A stretch of DNA of 64,000 nt from Saposhnikovia divaricata. Taxonomy: Eukaryota; Streptophyta; Magnoliopsida; Apiales; Apiaceae. The translations under genes and the position numbers were made by a program. Under the pieces are notes generated by a model. That model ran no database searches. It was not told where the DNA came from and saw nothing but the letters and a program-made list of their open reading frames with translations. The stretch spans positions 1,674,001 to 1,738,000 of the forward strand of contig CM071595.1 of assembly GCA_036435485.1 (NCBI GenBank). The letters are read 5' to 3'. Shown here piece by piece: positions 24,677 to 38,544 of the stretch (position 1 is the stretch's first letter; each line of letters opens with the position of its first letter).

Positions 24677-26366
24677 TAAGCTCCGATACAGGTCTGAATT
24701 GTGTCAAATAAAATTTCGTTGAATTCCAATAACCCATAGGAACAAAATATTTAAAAATATCAACAAAATGGTCCGACCCGATTTTTAACAATATCCCGTG
24801 TACTAACCCCTTTGAGGATTATCCAAAAACCGAGTTTTGACTATATCAGCTCCGATTCAGGTCTGAATTGCGTCAAATAAAATTTCGTTGAATTCCAATA
24901 ACCCATAGGAACAAAATATGTAAAAATATCCTTAAAATGGTCCGACTCGATTTTTAACAATATCCCGTGTACTAACCACTTTGAGGATTATCCGAAAACC
25001 GAGTTTCGTTCATATCAGCTCCGATTCAGGTCTGAATTGCGTTAAATAAAATTTCGTTGAATTCCAATAACCCATAGGAACAAAATATGTAAAAATATCC
25101 TTAAAATGGTCCGACTCGATTTTTAACAATATCCCGTGTACTAACCACTTTGAGGATTATCCGAAAACCGAGTTTCGTTCATATCTGCTCCGATTCAGGT
25201 CTGAATTGCGTCAAATAAAATTTCGTTGAATTCCAATAACCCATAGGAACAAAATATTTAAAAATATCCACAAAATGGTCCGACCCGATTTTTAACAATA
25301 TCCCGTGTACTAACCCCTTTGAGAATTTTCCGAAAACCGAGTTTCGATCATATCAGCTCCGATTCCGGTCCGAACTGCGTCAAATAAAATTTTGTTGAAT
25401 TCCAATAACCCATAGGAACAAAATATGTAAAAATATCCACAAAATGGTCCGACTCGATTTTTAACAATATCCCGTGTACTAACCCCTTTGAGGATTATCC
25501 AAAAACCGAGTTTTGACTATATAAGCTCCGATACAGGTCTGAATTGTGTCAAATAAAATTTCGTTGAATTCCAATAACCCATAGGAACAAAATATTTAAA
25601 AATATCAACAAAATGGTCCGACCCGATTTTTAACAATATCCCGTGTACTAACCCCTTTGAGGATTATCCAAAAACCGAGTTTTGACTATATCAGCTCCGA
25701 TTCAGGTCTGAATTGCGTCAAATAAAATTTCGTTGAATTCCAATAACCCATAGGAACAAAATATGTAAAAATATCCTTAAAATGGTCCGACTCGATTTTT
25801 AACAATATCCCGTGTACTAACCACTTTGAGGATTATCCGAAAACCGAGTTTCGTTCATATCAGCTCCGATTCAGGTCTGAATTGCGTTAAATAAAATTTC
25901 GTTGAATTCCAATAACCCATAGGAACAAAATATGTAAAAATATCCTTAAAATGGTCCGACTCGATTTTTAACAATATCCCGTGTACTAACCACTTTGAGG
26001 ATTATCCGAAAACCGAGTTTCGTTCATATCTGCTCCGATTCAGGTCTGAATTGCGTCAAATAAAATTTCGTTGAATTCCAATAACCCATAGGAACAAAAT
26101 ATTTAAAAATATCCACAAAATGGTCCGACCCGATTTTTAACAATATCCCGTGTACTAACCCCTTTGAGAATTTTCCGAAAACCGAGTTTCGATCATATCA
26201 GCTCCGATTCCGGTCCGAACTGCGTCAAATAAAATTTTGTTGAATTCCAATAACCCATAGGAACAAAATATGTAAAAATATCCACAAAATGGTCCGACTC
26301 GATTTTTAACAATATCCCGTGTACTAACCCCTTTGAGGATTATCCAAAAACCGAGTTTTGACTATA
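24677..26366 (+). repeat. Two consecutive pentamers A-B-B-C-D (845 bp each)
   Basis: Units at 24677 and 25522 both have two B monomers, the second with GCGTTAAAT, then C with TCTGCTCC and D1. Their head-to-tail position shows that the 845-bp form has itself started to amplify as a pentameric HOR. Confidence 0.9.
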
Positions 26367-27718
26367 TAAGCTCCGATACAGGTCTGAATTGTGTCAAATA
26401 AAATTTCGTTGAATTCCAATAACCCATAGGAACAAAATATTTAAAAATATCAACAAAATGGTCCGACCCGATTTTTAACAATATCCCGTGTACTAACCCC
26501 TTTGAGGATTATCCAAAAACCGAGTTTTGACTATATCAGCTCCGATTCAGGTCTGAATTGCGTCAAATAAAATTTCGTTGAATTCCAATAACCCATAGGA
26601 ACAAAATATGTAAAAATATCCTTAAAATGGTCCGACTCGATTTTTAACAATATCCCGTGTACTAACCACTTTGAGGATTATCCGAAAACCGAGTTTCGTT
26701 CATATCAGCTCCGATTCAGGTCTGAATTGCGTCAAATAAAATTTCGTTGAATTCCAATAACCCATAGGAACAAAATATTTAAAAATATCCACAAAATGGT
26801 CCGACCCGATTTTTAACAATATCCCGTGTACTAACCCCTTTGAGAATTTTCCGAAAACCGAGTTTCGATCATATCAGCTCCGATTCCGGTCCGAACTGCG
26901 TCAAATAAAATTTTGTTGAATTCCAATAACCCATAGGAACAAAATATGTAAAAATATCCACAAAATGGTCCGACTCGATTTTTAACAATATCCCGTGTAC
27001 TAACCCCTTTGAGGATTATCCAAAAACCGAGTTTTGACTATATAAGCTCCGATACAGGTCTGAATTGTGTCAAATAAAATTTCGTTGAATTCCAATAACC
27101 CATAGGAACAAAAAATTTAAAAATATCAACAAAATGGTCCGACCCGATTTTTAACAATATCCCGTGTACTAACCCCTTTGAGGATTATCCAAAAACCGAG
27201 TTTTGACTATATCAGCTCCGATTCAGGTCTGAATTGCGTCAAATAAAATTTCGTTGAATTCCAATAACCCATAGGAACAAAATATGTAAAAATATCCTTA
27301 AAATGGTCCGACTCGATTTTTAACAATATCCCGTGTACTAACCACTTTGAGGATTATCCGAAAACCGAGTTTCGTTCATATCAGCTCCGATTCAGGTCTG
27401 AATTGCGTCAAATAAAATTTCGTTGAATTCCAATAACCCATAGGAACAAAATATTTAAAAATATCCACAAAATGGTCCGACCCGATTTTTAACAATATCC
27501 CGTGTACTAACCCCTTTGAGAATTTTCCGAAAACCGAGTTTCGATCATATCAGCTCCGATTCCGGTCCGAACTGCGTCAAATAAAATTTTGTTGAATTCC
27601 AATAACCCATAGGAACAAAATATGTAAAAATATCCACAAAATGGTCCGACTCGATTTTTAACAATATCCCGTGTACTAACCCCTTTGAGGATTATCCAAA
27701 AACCGAGTTTTGACTATA
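26367..27718 (+). repeat. Two tetramer HOR units
   Basis: Units at 26367 and 27043, both 676 bp, with D1 and C beginning TCAGCTCC. The second has a private change, GGAACAAAAAATTT near 27113, that breaks the AT dyad. Confidence 0.92.
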
Positions 27719-29073
27719 TAAGCTCCGATACAGGTCTGAATTGTGTCAAATAAAATTTCGTTGAATTCCAATAACCCATAGGAACAAAATATTTAAAAAT
27801 ATCAACAAAATGGTCCGACCCGATTTTTAACAATATCCCGTGTACTAACCCCTTTGAGGATTATCCAAAAACCGAATTTTGACTATATCAGCTCCGATTC
27901 AGGTCTGAATTGCGTTAAATAAAATTTCGTTGAATTCCAATAACCCATAGGAACAAAATATGTAAAAATATCCTTAAAATGGTCCGACTCGATTTTTAAC
28001 AATATCCCGTGTACTAACCACTTTGAGGATTATCCGAAAACCGAGTTTCGTTCATATCACCTCCGATTCAGGTCTGAATTGCGTCAAATAAAATTTCGTT
28101 GAATTCCAATAACCCATAGGAACAAAATATTTAAAAATATCCACAAAATGGTCCGACCCGATTTTTAACAATATCCCGTGTACTAATAACCCCTTTGAGA
28201 ATTTTCCGAAAACCGAGTTTCGATCATATCAGCTCCGATTCCGGTCTGAATTGCGTCAAATAAAATTTCGTTGAATTCCAATAACCCACAGGAACAAAAT
28301 ATGTAAAAATATCCACAAAATGGTCCGACTCGATTTTTAACAATATCCCGTGTACTAACCCCTTTGAGGATTATCCAAAAACCGAGTTTTGACTATATCA
28401 GCTCCGATTCAGGTCTGAATTGCGTCAAATAAAATTTCGTTGAATTCCAATAACCCATAGGAACAAAATATGTAAAAATATCCTTAAAATGGTCCGACTC
28501 GATTTTTAACAATATCCCGTGTACTAACCACTTTGAGGATTATCCGAAAACCGAGTTTTGACTATATCAGCTCCGATTCAGGTCTGAATTGCGTCAAATA
28601 AAATTTCGTTGAATTCCAATAACCCATAGGAACAAAATATGTAAAAATATCCTTAAAATGGTCCGACTCGATTTTTAACAATATCCCGTGTACTAACCAC
28701 TTTGAGGATTATCCGAAAACCGAGTTTCGTTCATATCAGCTCCGATTCAGGTCTGAATTGCGTCAAATAAAATTTCGTTGAATTCCAATAACCCATAGGA
28801 ACAAAATATTTAAAAATATCCACAAAATGGTCCGACCCGATTTTTAACAATATCCCGTGTACTAACCCCTTTGAGAATTTTCCGAAAACCGAGTTTCGAT
28901 CATATCAGCTCCGATTCCGGTCCGAACTGCGTCAAATAAAATTTTGTTGAATTCCAATAACCCATAGGAACAAAATATGTAAAAATATCCACAAAATGGT
29001 CCGACTCGATTTGTAACAATATCCCGTGTACTAACCCCTTTGAGGATTATCCAAAAACCGAGTTTTGACTATA
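27719..29073 (+). repeat. Irregular HOR unit, octamer A-B-C-D-B-B-C-D (1355 bp)
   Basis: Eight monomers plus a 3-base insertion (ACTAATAACCCC at about 28182). The first four are the GAATTTTGAC, GCGTTAAAT, TCACCTCC, CCCACAGG subtype. There is no A after the first D: it is followed directly by B, then a second B. The first of these B monomers ends with the GAGTTTTGACTATA of A or D instead of TTTCGTTCATA, marking a recombination point near 28545-28565. The final D1 has a private GATTTGTAAC. Confidence 0.87.
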
Positions 29074-32000
29074 TAAGCTCCGATACAGGTCTGAATTGTG
29101 TCAAATAAAATTTCGTTGAATTCCAATAACCCATAGGAACAAAATATTTAAAAATATCAACAAAATGGTCCGACCCGATTTTTAACAATATCCCGTGTAC
29201 TAACCCCTTTGAGGATTATCCAAAAACCGAATTTTGACTATATCAGCTCCGATTCAGGTCTGAATTGCGTTAAATAAAATTTCGTTGAATTCCAATAACC
29301 CATAGGAACAAAATATGTAAAAATATCCTTAAAATGATCCGACTCGATTTTTAACAATATCCCGTGTACTAACCACTTTGAGGATTATCCGAAAACCGAG
29401 TTTCGTTCATATCACCTCCGATTCAGGTCTGAATTGCGTCAAATAAAATTTCGTTGAATTCCAATAACCCATAGGAACAAAATATTTAAAAATATCCACA
29501 AAATGGTCCGACCCGATTTTTAACAATATCCCGTGTACTAATAACCCCTTTGAGAATTTTCCGAAAACCGAGTTTCGATCATATCAGCTCCGATTCCGGT
29601 CTGAATTGCGTCAAATAAAATTTCGTTGAATTCCAATAACCCACAGGAACAAAATATTTAAAAATATCCACAAAATGGTCCGACTCGATTTTTAACAATA
29701 TCCCGTGTACTAACCCCTTTGAGGATTATCCAAAAACCGAGTTTTGACTATATAAGATCCGATACAGGTCTGAATTGTGTCAAATAAAATTTCGTTGAAT
29801 TCCAATAACCCATAGGAACAAAATATTTAAAAATATCAACAAAATGGTCCGACCCGATTTTTAACAATATCCCGTGTACTAACCCCTTTGAGGATTATCC
29901 AAAAACCGAGTTTTGACTATATCAGCTCCGATTCAGGTCTGAATTGCGTCAAATAAAATTTCGTTGAATTCCACTAACCCATAGGAACAAAATATGTAAA
30001 AATATCCTTAAAATGGTCCGACTCGATTTTTAACAATATCCCGTGTACTAACCACTTTGAGGATTATCCGAAAACCGAGTTTCGTTCATATCAGCTCCGA
30101 TTCAGGTCTGAATTGCGTCAAATAAAATTTCGTTGAATTCCAATAACCCATAGGAACAAAATATTTAAAAATATCCACAAAATGGTCCGACCCGATTTTT
30201 AACAATATCTCGTGTACTAACCCCTTTGAGAATTTTCCGAAAACCGAGTTTCGATCATATCAGCTCCGATTCCGGCCGAACTGCGTCAAATAAAATTTTG
30301 TTGAATTCCAATAACCCATAGGAACAAAATATGTAAAAATATCCACAAAATGGTCCGACTCGATTTTTAACAATATCCCGTGTACTAACCCCTTTGAGGA
30401 TTATCCAAAAACCGATTTTTGACTATATAAGCTCCGATACAGGTCTGAATTGTGTCAAATAAAATTTCGTTGAATTCAAATAACCCATAGGAACAAAATA
30501 TTTAAAAATATCAACAAAATGGTCCGACCCGATTTTTAACAATATCCCGTGTACTAACCCCTTTGAGGATTATCCAAAAACCGAGTTTTGACTATATCAG
30601 CTCCGATTCAGGTCTGAATTGCGTCAAATAAAATTTCGTTGAATTCCAATAACCCATAGGAACAAAATATGTAAAAATATCCTTAAAATGGTCCGACTCG
30701 ATTTTTAACAATATCCCGTGTACTAACCACTTTGAGGATTATCCGAAAACCGAGTTTCGTTCATATCAGCTCCGATTCAGGTCTGAATTGCGTCAAATAA
30801 AATTTTGTTGAATTCCAATAACCCATAGGAACAAAATATTTAAAAATATCCACAAAATGGTCCGACCCGATTTTTAACAATATCCCGTGTACTAACCCCT
30901 TTGAGAATTTTCCGAAAACCGAGTTTCGATCATATCAGCTCCGATTCCGGTCCGAACTACGTCAAATAAAATTTTGTTGAATTCCAATAACCCATAGGAA
31001 CAAAATATGTAAAAATATCCACAAAATGGTCCGACTCGATTTTTAACAATATCCCGTGTACTAACCCCTTTGAGGATTATCCAAAAACCGAGTTTTGACT
31101 ATATAAGCTCCGATACAGGTCTGAATTGTGTCAAATAAAATTTCGTTGAATTCCAATAACCCATAGGAACAAAATATTTAAAAATATCAACAAAATGGTC
31201 CGACCCGATTTTTAACAATATCCCGTGTACTAACCCCTTTGAGGATTATCCAAAAACCGAATTTTGACTATATCAGCTCCGATTCAGGTCTGAATTGCGT
31301 TAAATAAAATTTCGTTGAATTCCAATAACCCATAGGAACAAAATATGTAAAAATATCCTTAAAATGGTCCGACTCGATTTTTAACAATATCCCGTGTACT
31401 AACCACTTTGAGGATTATCCGAAAACCGAGTTTCGTTCATATCAGCTCCGATTCAGGTCTGAATTGCGTCAAATAAAATTTCGTTGAATTCCAATAACCC
31501 ATAGGAAGAAAATATTTAAAAATATCCACAAAATGGTCCGACCCGATTTTTAACAATATCCCGTGTACTAACCCCTTTGAGAATTTTCCGAAAACCGAGT
31601 TTCGATCATATCAGCTCCGATTCCGGTCCGAACTGCGTCAAATAAAATTTTGTTGAATTCCAATAACCCATAGGAACAAAATATGTAAAAATATCCACAA
31701 AATGGTCCGACTCGATTTTTAACAATATCCCGTGTACTAACCCCTTTGAGGATTATCCAAAAACCGAGTTTTGACTATATAAGCTCCGATACAGGTCTGA
31801 ATTGTGTCAAATAAAATTTCGTTGAATTCCAATAACCCATAGGAACAAAATATTTAAAAATATCAACAAAATGGTCCGACCCGATTTTTAACAATATCCC
31901 GTGTACTAACCCCTTTGAGGATTATCCAAAAACCGAGTTTTGACTATATCAGCTCCGATTCAGGTCTGAATTGCGTCAAATAAAATTTCGTTGAATTCCA

Positions 32001-35000
32001 ATAACCCATAGGAACAAAATATGTAAAAATATCCTTAAAATGGTCCGACTCGATTTTTAACAATATCCCGTGTACTAACCACTTTGAGGATTATCCGAAA
32101 ACCGAGTTTCGTTCATATCAGCTCCGATTCAGGTCTGAATTGCGTCAAATAAAATTTCGTTGAATTCCAATAACCCATAGGAACAAAATATTTAAAAATA
32201 TCCACAAAATGGTCCGACCCGATTTTTAACAATATCCCGTGTACTAACCCCTTTGAGAATTTTCCGAAAACCGAGTTTCGATCATATCAGCTCCGATTCC
32301 GGTCCGAACTGCGTCAAATAAAATTTTGTTGAATTCCAATAACCCATAGGAACAAAATATGTAAAAATATCCACAAAATGGTCCGACTCGATTTTTAACA
32401 ATATCCCGTGTACTAACCCCTTTGAGGATTATCCAAAAACCGAGTTTTGACTATATAAGCTCCGATACAGGTCTGAATTGTGTCAAATAAAATTTCGTTG
32501 AATTCCAATAACCCATAGGAACAAAATATTTAAAAATATCAACAAAATGGTCCGACCCGATTTTTAACAATATCCCGTGTACTAACCCCTTTGAGGATTA
32601 TCCAAAAACCGAGTTTTGACTATATCAGCTCCGATTCAGGTCTGAATTGCGTCAAATAAAATTTCGTTGAATTCCAATAACCCATAGGAACAAAATATGT
32701 AAAAATATCCTTAAAATGGTCCGACTCGATTTTTAACAATATCCCGTGTACTAACCACTTTGAGGATTATCCGAAAACCGAGTTTCGTTCATATCAACTC
32801 CGATTCAGGTCTGAATTGCGTCAAATAAAATTTCGTTGAATTCCAATAACCCATAGGAACAAAATATTTAAAAATATCCACAAAATGGTCCGACCCGATT
32901 TTTAACAATATCCCGTGTACTAACCACTTTGAGGATTATCCGAAAACCGAGTTTCGTTCATATCAGCTCTGATTCAGGTCTGAATTGCGTCAAATAAAAT
33001 TTCGTTGAATTCCAATAACCCATAGGAACAAAATATTTAAAAATATCCACAAAATGGTCCGACTAGATTTTTAACAATATCCCGTGTACTAACCCCTTTG
33101 AGGATTATCCAAAAACCGAGTTTTGACTATATAAGCTCCGATACAGGTCTGAATTGTGTCAAATAAAATTTCGTTGAATTCCAATAACCCATAGGAACAA
33201 AATATATAAAAATATCAACAAAATGGTCCGACCCGTTTTTTAACAATATCCCGTGTACTAACCCCTTTGAGGATTATCCAAAAACCGAGTTTTGACTATA
33301 TCAGCTCCGATTCAGGTCTGAATTGCGTCAAATAAAATTTCGTTGAATTCCAATAACCCATAGGAACAAAATATGTAAAAATATCCTTAAAATGGTCCGA
33401 CTCGATTTTTAACAATATCCCGTGTACTAACCACTTTGAGGATTATCCGAAAACCGAGTTTCGTTCATATCAGCTCCGATTCAGGTCTGAATTGCGTCAA
33501 ATAAAATTTCGTTGAATTCCAATAACCCATAGGAACAAAATATTTAAAAATATCCACAAAATGGTCCGACCCGATTTTTAACAATATCCCGTGTACTAAC
33601 CCCTTTGAGAATTTTCCGAAAACCGAGTTTCGATCATATCAGCTCCGATTCCGGTCCGAACTGCGTCAAATAAAATTTTGTTGAATTCCAATAACCCATA
33701 GGAACAAAATATGTAAAAATATCCACAAAATGGTCCGACTCGATTTTTAACAATATCCCGTGTACTAACCCCTTTGAGGATTATCCAAAAACCGAGTTTT
33801 GACTATATAAGCTCCGATACAGGTCTGAATTGTGTCAAATAAAATTTCGTTGAATTCCAATAACCCATAGGAACAAAATATTTAAAAATATCAACAAAAT
33901 GGTCCGACCCGATTTTTAACAATATCCCGTGTACTAACCCCTTTGAGGATTATCCAAAAACCGAATTTTGACTATATCAGCTCCGATTCAGGTCTGAATT
34001 GCGTTAAATAAAATTTCGTTGAATTCCAATAACCCATAGGAACAAAATATGTAAAAATATCCTTAAAATGATCCGACTCGATTTTTAACAATATCCCGTG
34101 TACTAACCACTTTGAGGATTATCCGAAAACCGAGTTTCGTTCATATCACCTCCGATTCAGGTCTGAATTGCGTCAAATAAAATTTCGTTGAATTCCAATA
34201 ACCCATAGGAACAAAATATTTAAAAATATCCACAAAATGGTCCGACCCGATTTTTAACAATATCCCGTGTACTAATAACCCCTTTGAGAATTTTCCGAAA
34301 ACCGAGTTTCGATCATATCAGCTCCGATTCCGGTCTGAATTGCGTCAAATAAAATTTCGTTGAATTCCAATAACCCACAGGAACAAAATATTTAAAAATA
34401 TCCACAAAATGGTCCGACTCGATTTTTAACAATATCCCGTGTACTAACCCCTTTGAGGATTATCCAAAAACCGAGTTTTGACTATATAAGCTCCGATACA
34501 GGTCTGAATTGTGTCAAATAAAATTTCGTTGAATTCCAATAACCCATAGGAACAAAATATTTAAAAATATCAACAAAATGGTCCGACCCGATTTTTAACA
34601 ATATCCCGTGTACTAACCCCTTTGAGGATTATCCAAAAACCGAGTTTTGACTATATCAGCTCCGATTCAGGTCTGAATTGCGTCAAATAAAATTTCGTTG
34701 AATTCCACTAACCCATAGGAACAAAATATGTAAAAATATCCTTAAAATGGTCCGACTCGATTTTTAACAATATCCCGTGTACTAACCACTTTGAGGATTA
34801 TCCGAAAACCGAGTTTCGTTCATATCAGCTCCGATTCAGGTCTGAATTGCGTCAAATAAAATTTCGTTGAATTCCAATAACCCATAGGAACAAAATATTT
34901 AAAAATATCCACAAAATGGTCCGACCCGATTTTTAACAATATCCCGTGTACTAACCCCTTTGAGAATTTTCCGAAAACCGAGTTTCGATCATATCAGCTC

Positions 35001-36670
35001 CGATTCCGGCCGAACTGCGTCAAATAAAATTTTGTTGAATTCCAATAACCCATAGGAACAAAATATGTAAAAATATCCACAAAATGGTCCGACTCGATTT
35101 TTAACAATATCCCGTGTACTAACCCCTTTGAGGATTATCCAAAAACCGATTTTTGACTATATAAGCTCCGATACAGGTCTGAATTGTGTCAAATAAAATT
35201 TCGTTGAATTCAAATAACCCATAGGAACAAAATATTTAAAAATATCAACAAAATGGTCCGACCCGATTTTTAACAATATCCCGTGTACTAACCCCTTTGA
35301 GGATTATCCAAAAACCGAGTTTTGACTATATCAGCTCCGATTCAGGTCTGAATTGCGTCAAATAAAATTTCGTTGAATTCCAATAACCCATAGGAACAAA
35401 ATATGTAAAAATATCCTTAAAATGGTCCGACTCGATTTTTAACAATATCCCGTGTACTAACCACTTTGAGGATTATCCGAAAACCGAGTTTCGTTCATAT
35501 CAGCTCCGATTCAGGTCTGAATTGCGTCAAATAAAATTTCGTTGAATTCCAATAACCCATAGGAACAAAATATTTAAAAATATCCACAAAATGGTCCGAC
35601 CCGATTTTTAACAATATCCCGTGTACTAACCCCTTTGAGAATTTTCCGAAAACCGAGTTTCGATCATATCAGCTCCGATTCCGGTCCGAACTACGTCAAA
35701 TAAAATTTTGTTGAATTCCAATAACCCATAGGAACAAAATATGTAAAAATATCCACAAAATGGTCCGACTCGATTTTTAACAATATCCCGTGTACTAACC
35801 CCTTTGAGGATTATCCAAAAACCGAGTTTTGACTATATAAGCTCCGATACAGGTCTGAATTGTGTCAAATAAAATTTCGTTGAATTCCAATAACCCATAG
35901 GAACAAAATATTTAAAAATATCAACAAAATGGTCCGACCCGATTTTTAACAATATCCCGTGTACTAATCCCTTTGAGGATTATCCAAAAACCGAATTTTG
36001 ACTATATCAGCTCCGATTCAGGTCTGAATTGCGTTAAATAAAATTTCGTTGAATTCCAATAACCCATAGGAACAAAATATGTAAAAATATCCTTAAAATG
36101 GTCCGACTCGATTTTTAACAATATCCCGTGTACTAACCACTTTGAGGATTATCCGAAAACCGAGTTTCGTTCATATCAGCTCCGATTCAGGTCTGAATTG
36201 CGTCAAATAAAATTTCGTTGAATTCCAATAACCCATAGGAAGAAAATATTTAAAAATATCCACAAAATGGTCCGACCCGATTTTTAACAATATCCCGTGT
36301 ACTAACCCCTTTGAGAATTTTCCGAAAACCGAGTTTCGATCATATCAGCTCCGATTCCGGTCCGAACTGCGTCAAATAAAATTTTGTTGAATTCCAATAA
36401 CCCATAGGAACAAAATATGTAAAAATATCCACAAAATGGTCCGACTCAATTTTTAACAATATCCCGTGTACTAACCCCTTTGAGGATTATCCAAAAACCG
36501 AGTTTTGACTATATAAGCTCCGATACAGGTCTGAATAGTGTCAAATAAAATTTCGTTGAATTCCAATAACCCATAGGAACAAAATATTTAAAAATATCAA
36601 CAAAATGGTCCGACCCGATTTTTAACAATATCCCGTGTACTAACCCCTTTGAGGATTATCCAAAAACCGA
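29013..36670 (+). repeat. Segmental duplication, offset 4734 bp
   Basis: About 29.0-31.9 kb matches about 33.75-36.67 kb. AAAATGATCCG occurs at 29336 and 34070, CCACTAACCC near 29973 and 34707, GGCCGAAC near 30275 and 35009, TTCAAATAACCC near 30477 and 35211, and GGAAGAAAA near 31506 and 36240. A few private substitutions separate the copies. Confidence 0.87.
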
Positions 36671-38544
36671 ATTTTGACTATATCAGCTCCGATTCAGGTC
36701 TGAATTGCGTTAAATAAAATTTCGTTGAATTCCAATAACCCATAGGAACAAAATATGTAAAAATATCCTTAAAATGGTCCGACTCGATTTTTAACAATAT
36801 CCCGTGTACTAACCACTTTGAGGATTATCCGAAAACCGAGTTTCGTTCATATCACCTCCGATTCAGGTCTGAATTGCGTCAAATAAAATTTCGTTGAATT
36901 CCAATAACCCATAGGAACAAAATATTTAAAAATATCCACAAAATGGTCCGACCCGATTTTTAACAATATCCCGTGTACTAATAACCCCTTTGAGAATTTT
37001 CCGAAAACCGAGTTTCGATCATATCAGCTCCGATTCCGGTCTGAATTGCGTCAAATAAAATTTCGTTGAATTCCAATAACCCACAGGAACAAAATATTTA
37101 AAAATATCCACAAAATGGTCCGACTCGATTTTTAACAATATCCCGTGTACTAACCCCTTTGAGGATTATCCAAAAACCGAGTTTTGACTATATAAGCTCC
37201 GATACAGGTCTGAATTGTGTCAAATAAAATTTCGTTGAATTCCAATAACCCATAGGAACAAAATATTTAAAAATACCAACAAAATGGTCCGACCCGATTT
37301 TTAACAATATCCCGTGTACTAACCCCTTTGAGGATTATCCAAAAACCGAGTTTTGACTATATCAGCTCCGATTCAGGTCTGAATTGCGTCAAATAAAATT
37401 TCGTTGAATTCCACTAACCCATAGGAACAAAATATGTAAAAATATCCTTAAAATGGTCCGACTCGATTTTTAACAATATCCCGTGTACTAACCACTTTGA
37501 GGATTATCCGAAAACCGAGTTTCGTTCATATCAGCTCCGATTCAGGTCTGAATGGCGTCAAATAAAATTTCGTTGAATTCCAATAACCCATAGGAACAAA
37601 ATATTTAAAAATATCCACAAAATGGTCCGACCCGATTTTTAACAATATCCCGTGTACTAACCCCTTTGAGAATTTTCCGAAAACCGAGTTTCGATCATAT
37701 CAGCTCCGATTCCGGTCTGAATTGCGTCAAATAAAATTTCGTTTAATTCCAATAACCCATAGGAACAAAATATGTAAAAATATCCACAAATTGGGCCGAC
37801 TCGATTTTTAACAATATCCCGTGTACTAACCCCTTTGAGGATTATCCAAAAACCGAGTTTTGACTATATAAGCTCCGATACAGGTCTGAATTGTGTCAAA
37901 TAAAATTTCGTTGAATTCCAATAACCCATAGGAACAAAATATTTAAAAATATCAACAAAATGGTCCGACCCGATTTTTAACAATATCCCGTGTACTAACC
38001 CCTTTGAGGATTATCCAAAAACCGAGTTTTGACTATATCAGCTCCGATTCAGGTCTGAATTGCGTCAAATAAAATTTCGTTGAATTCCACTAACCCATAG
38101 GAACAAAATATGTAAAAATATCCTTAAAATGGTCCGACTCGATTTTTAACAATATCCCGTGTACTAACCACTTTGAGGATTATCCGAAAACTGAGTTTCG
38201 TTCATATCAGCTCCGATTCAGGTCTGAATTGCGTCAAATAAAATTTCGTTGAATTCCAATAACCCATAGGAACAAAATATTTAAAAATATCCACAAAATG
38301 GTCCGACCCGATTTTTAACAATATCCCGTGTACTAACCCCTTTGAGAATTTTCCGAAAACCGAGTTTCGATCATATCAGCTCCGATTCCGGTCCGAACTG
38401 CGTCAAATAAAATTTTGTTGAATTCCAATAACCCATAGGAACAAAATATGTAAAAATATCCACAAAATGGTCCGACTCGATTTTTAACAATATCCCGTGT
38501 ACTAACCCCTTTGAGGATTATCCAAAAACCGATTTTTGACTATA
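29074..38544 (+). repeat. Fourteen tetramer HOR units, including TAA-insertion subtypes
   Basis: Units start at 29074, 29753, 30428, 31104, 31780, 32456, 33132, 33808, 34487, 35162, 35838, 36514, 37193 and 37869. Those at 29074, 33808 and 36514 are 679 bp (TAA insertion). Those at 29753 and 34487 are 675 bp (GATTCCGGCCGAAC, one base lost). Shared private marks include AAAATGATCCG, CCACTAACCC, TTCAAATAACCC and GGAAGAAAA. The unit at 32456 is four monomers long, but its third and fourth are recombinant: C with a B ending, then a C-like start (GCTCTGATTCAGG) with a D ending (CCGACTAGATT). Confidence 0.9.
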
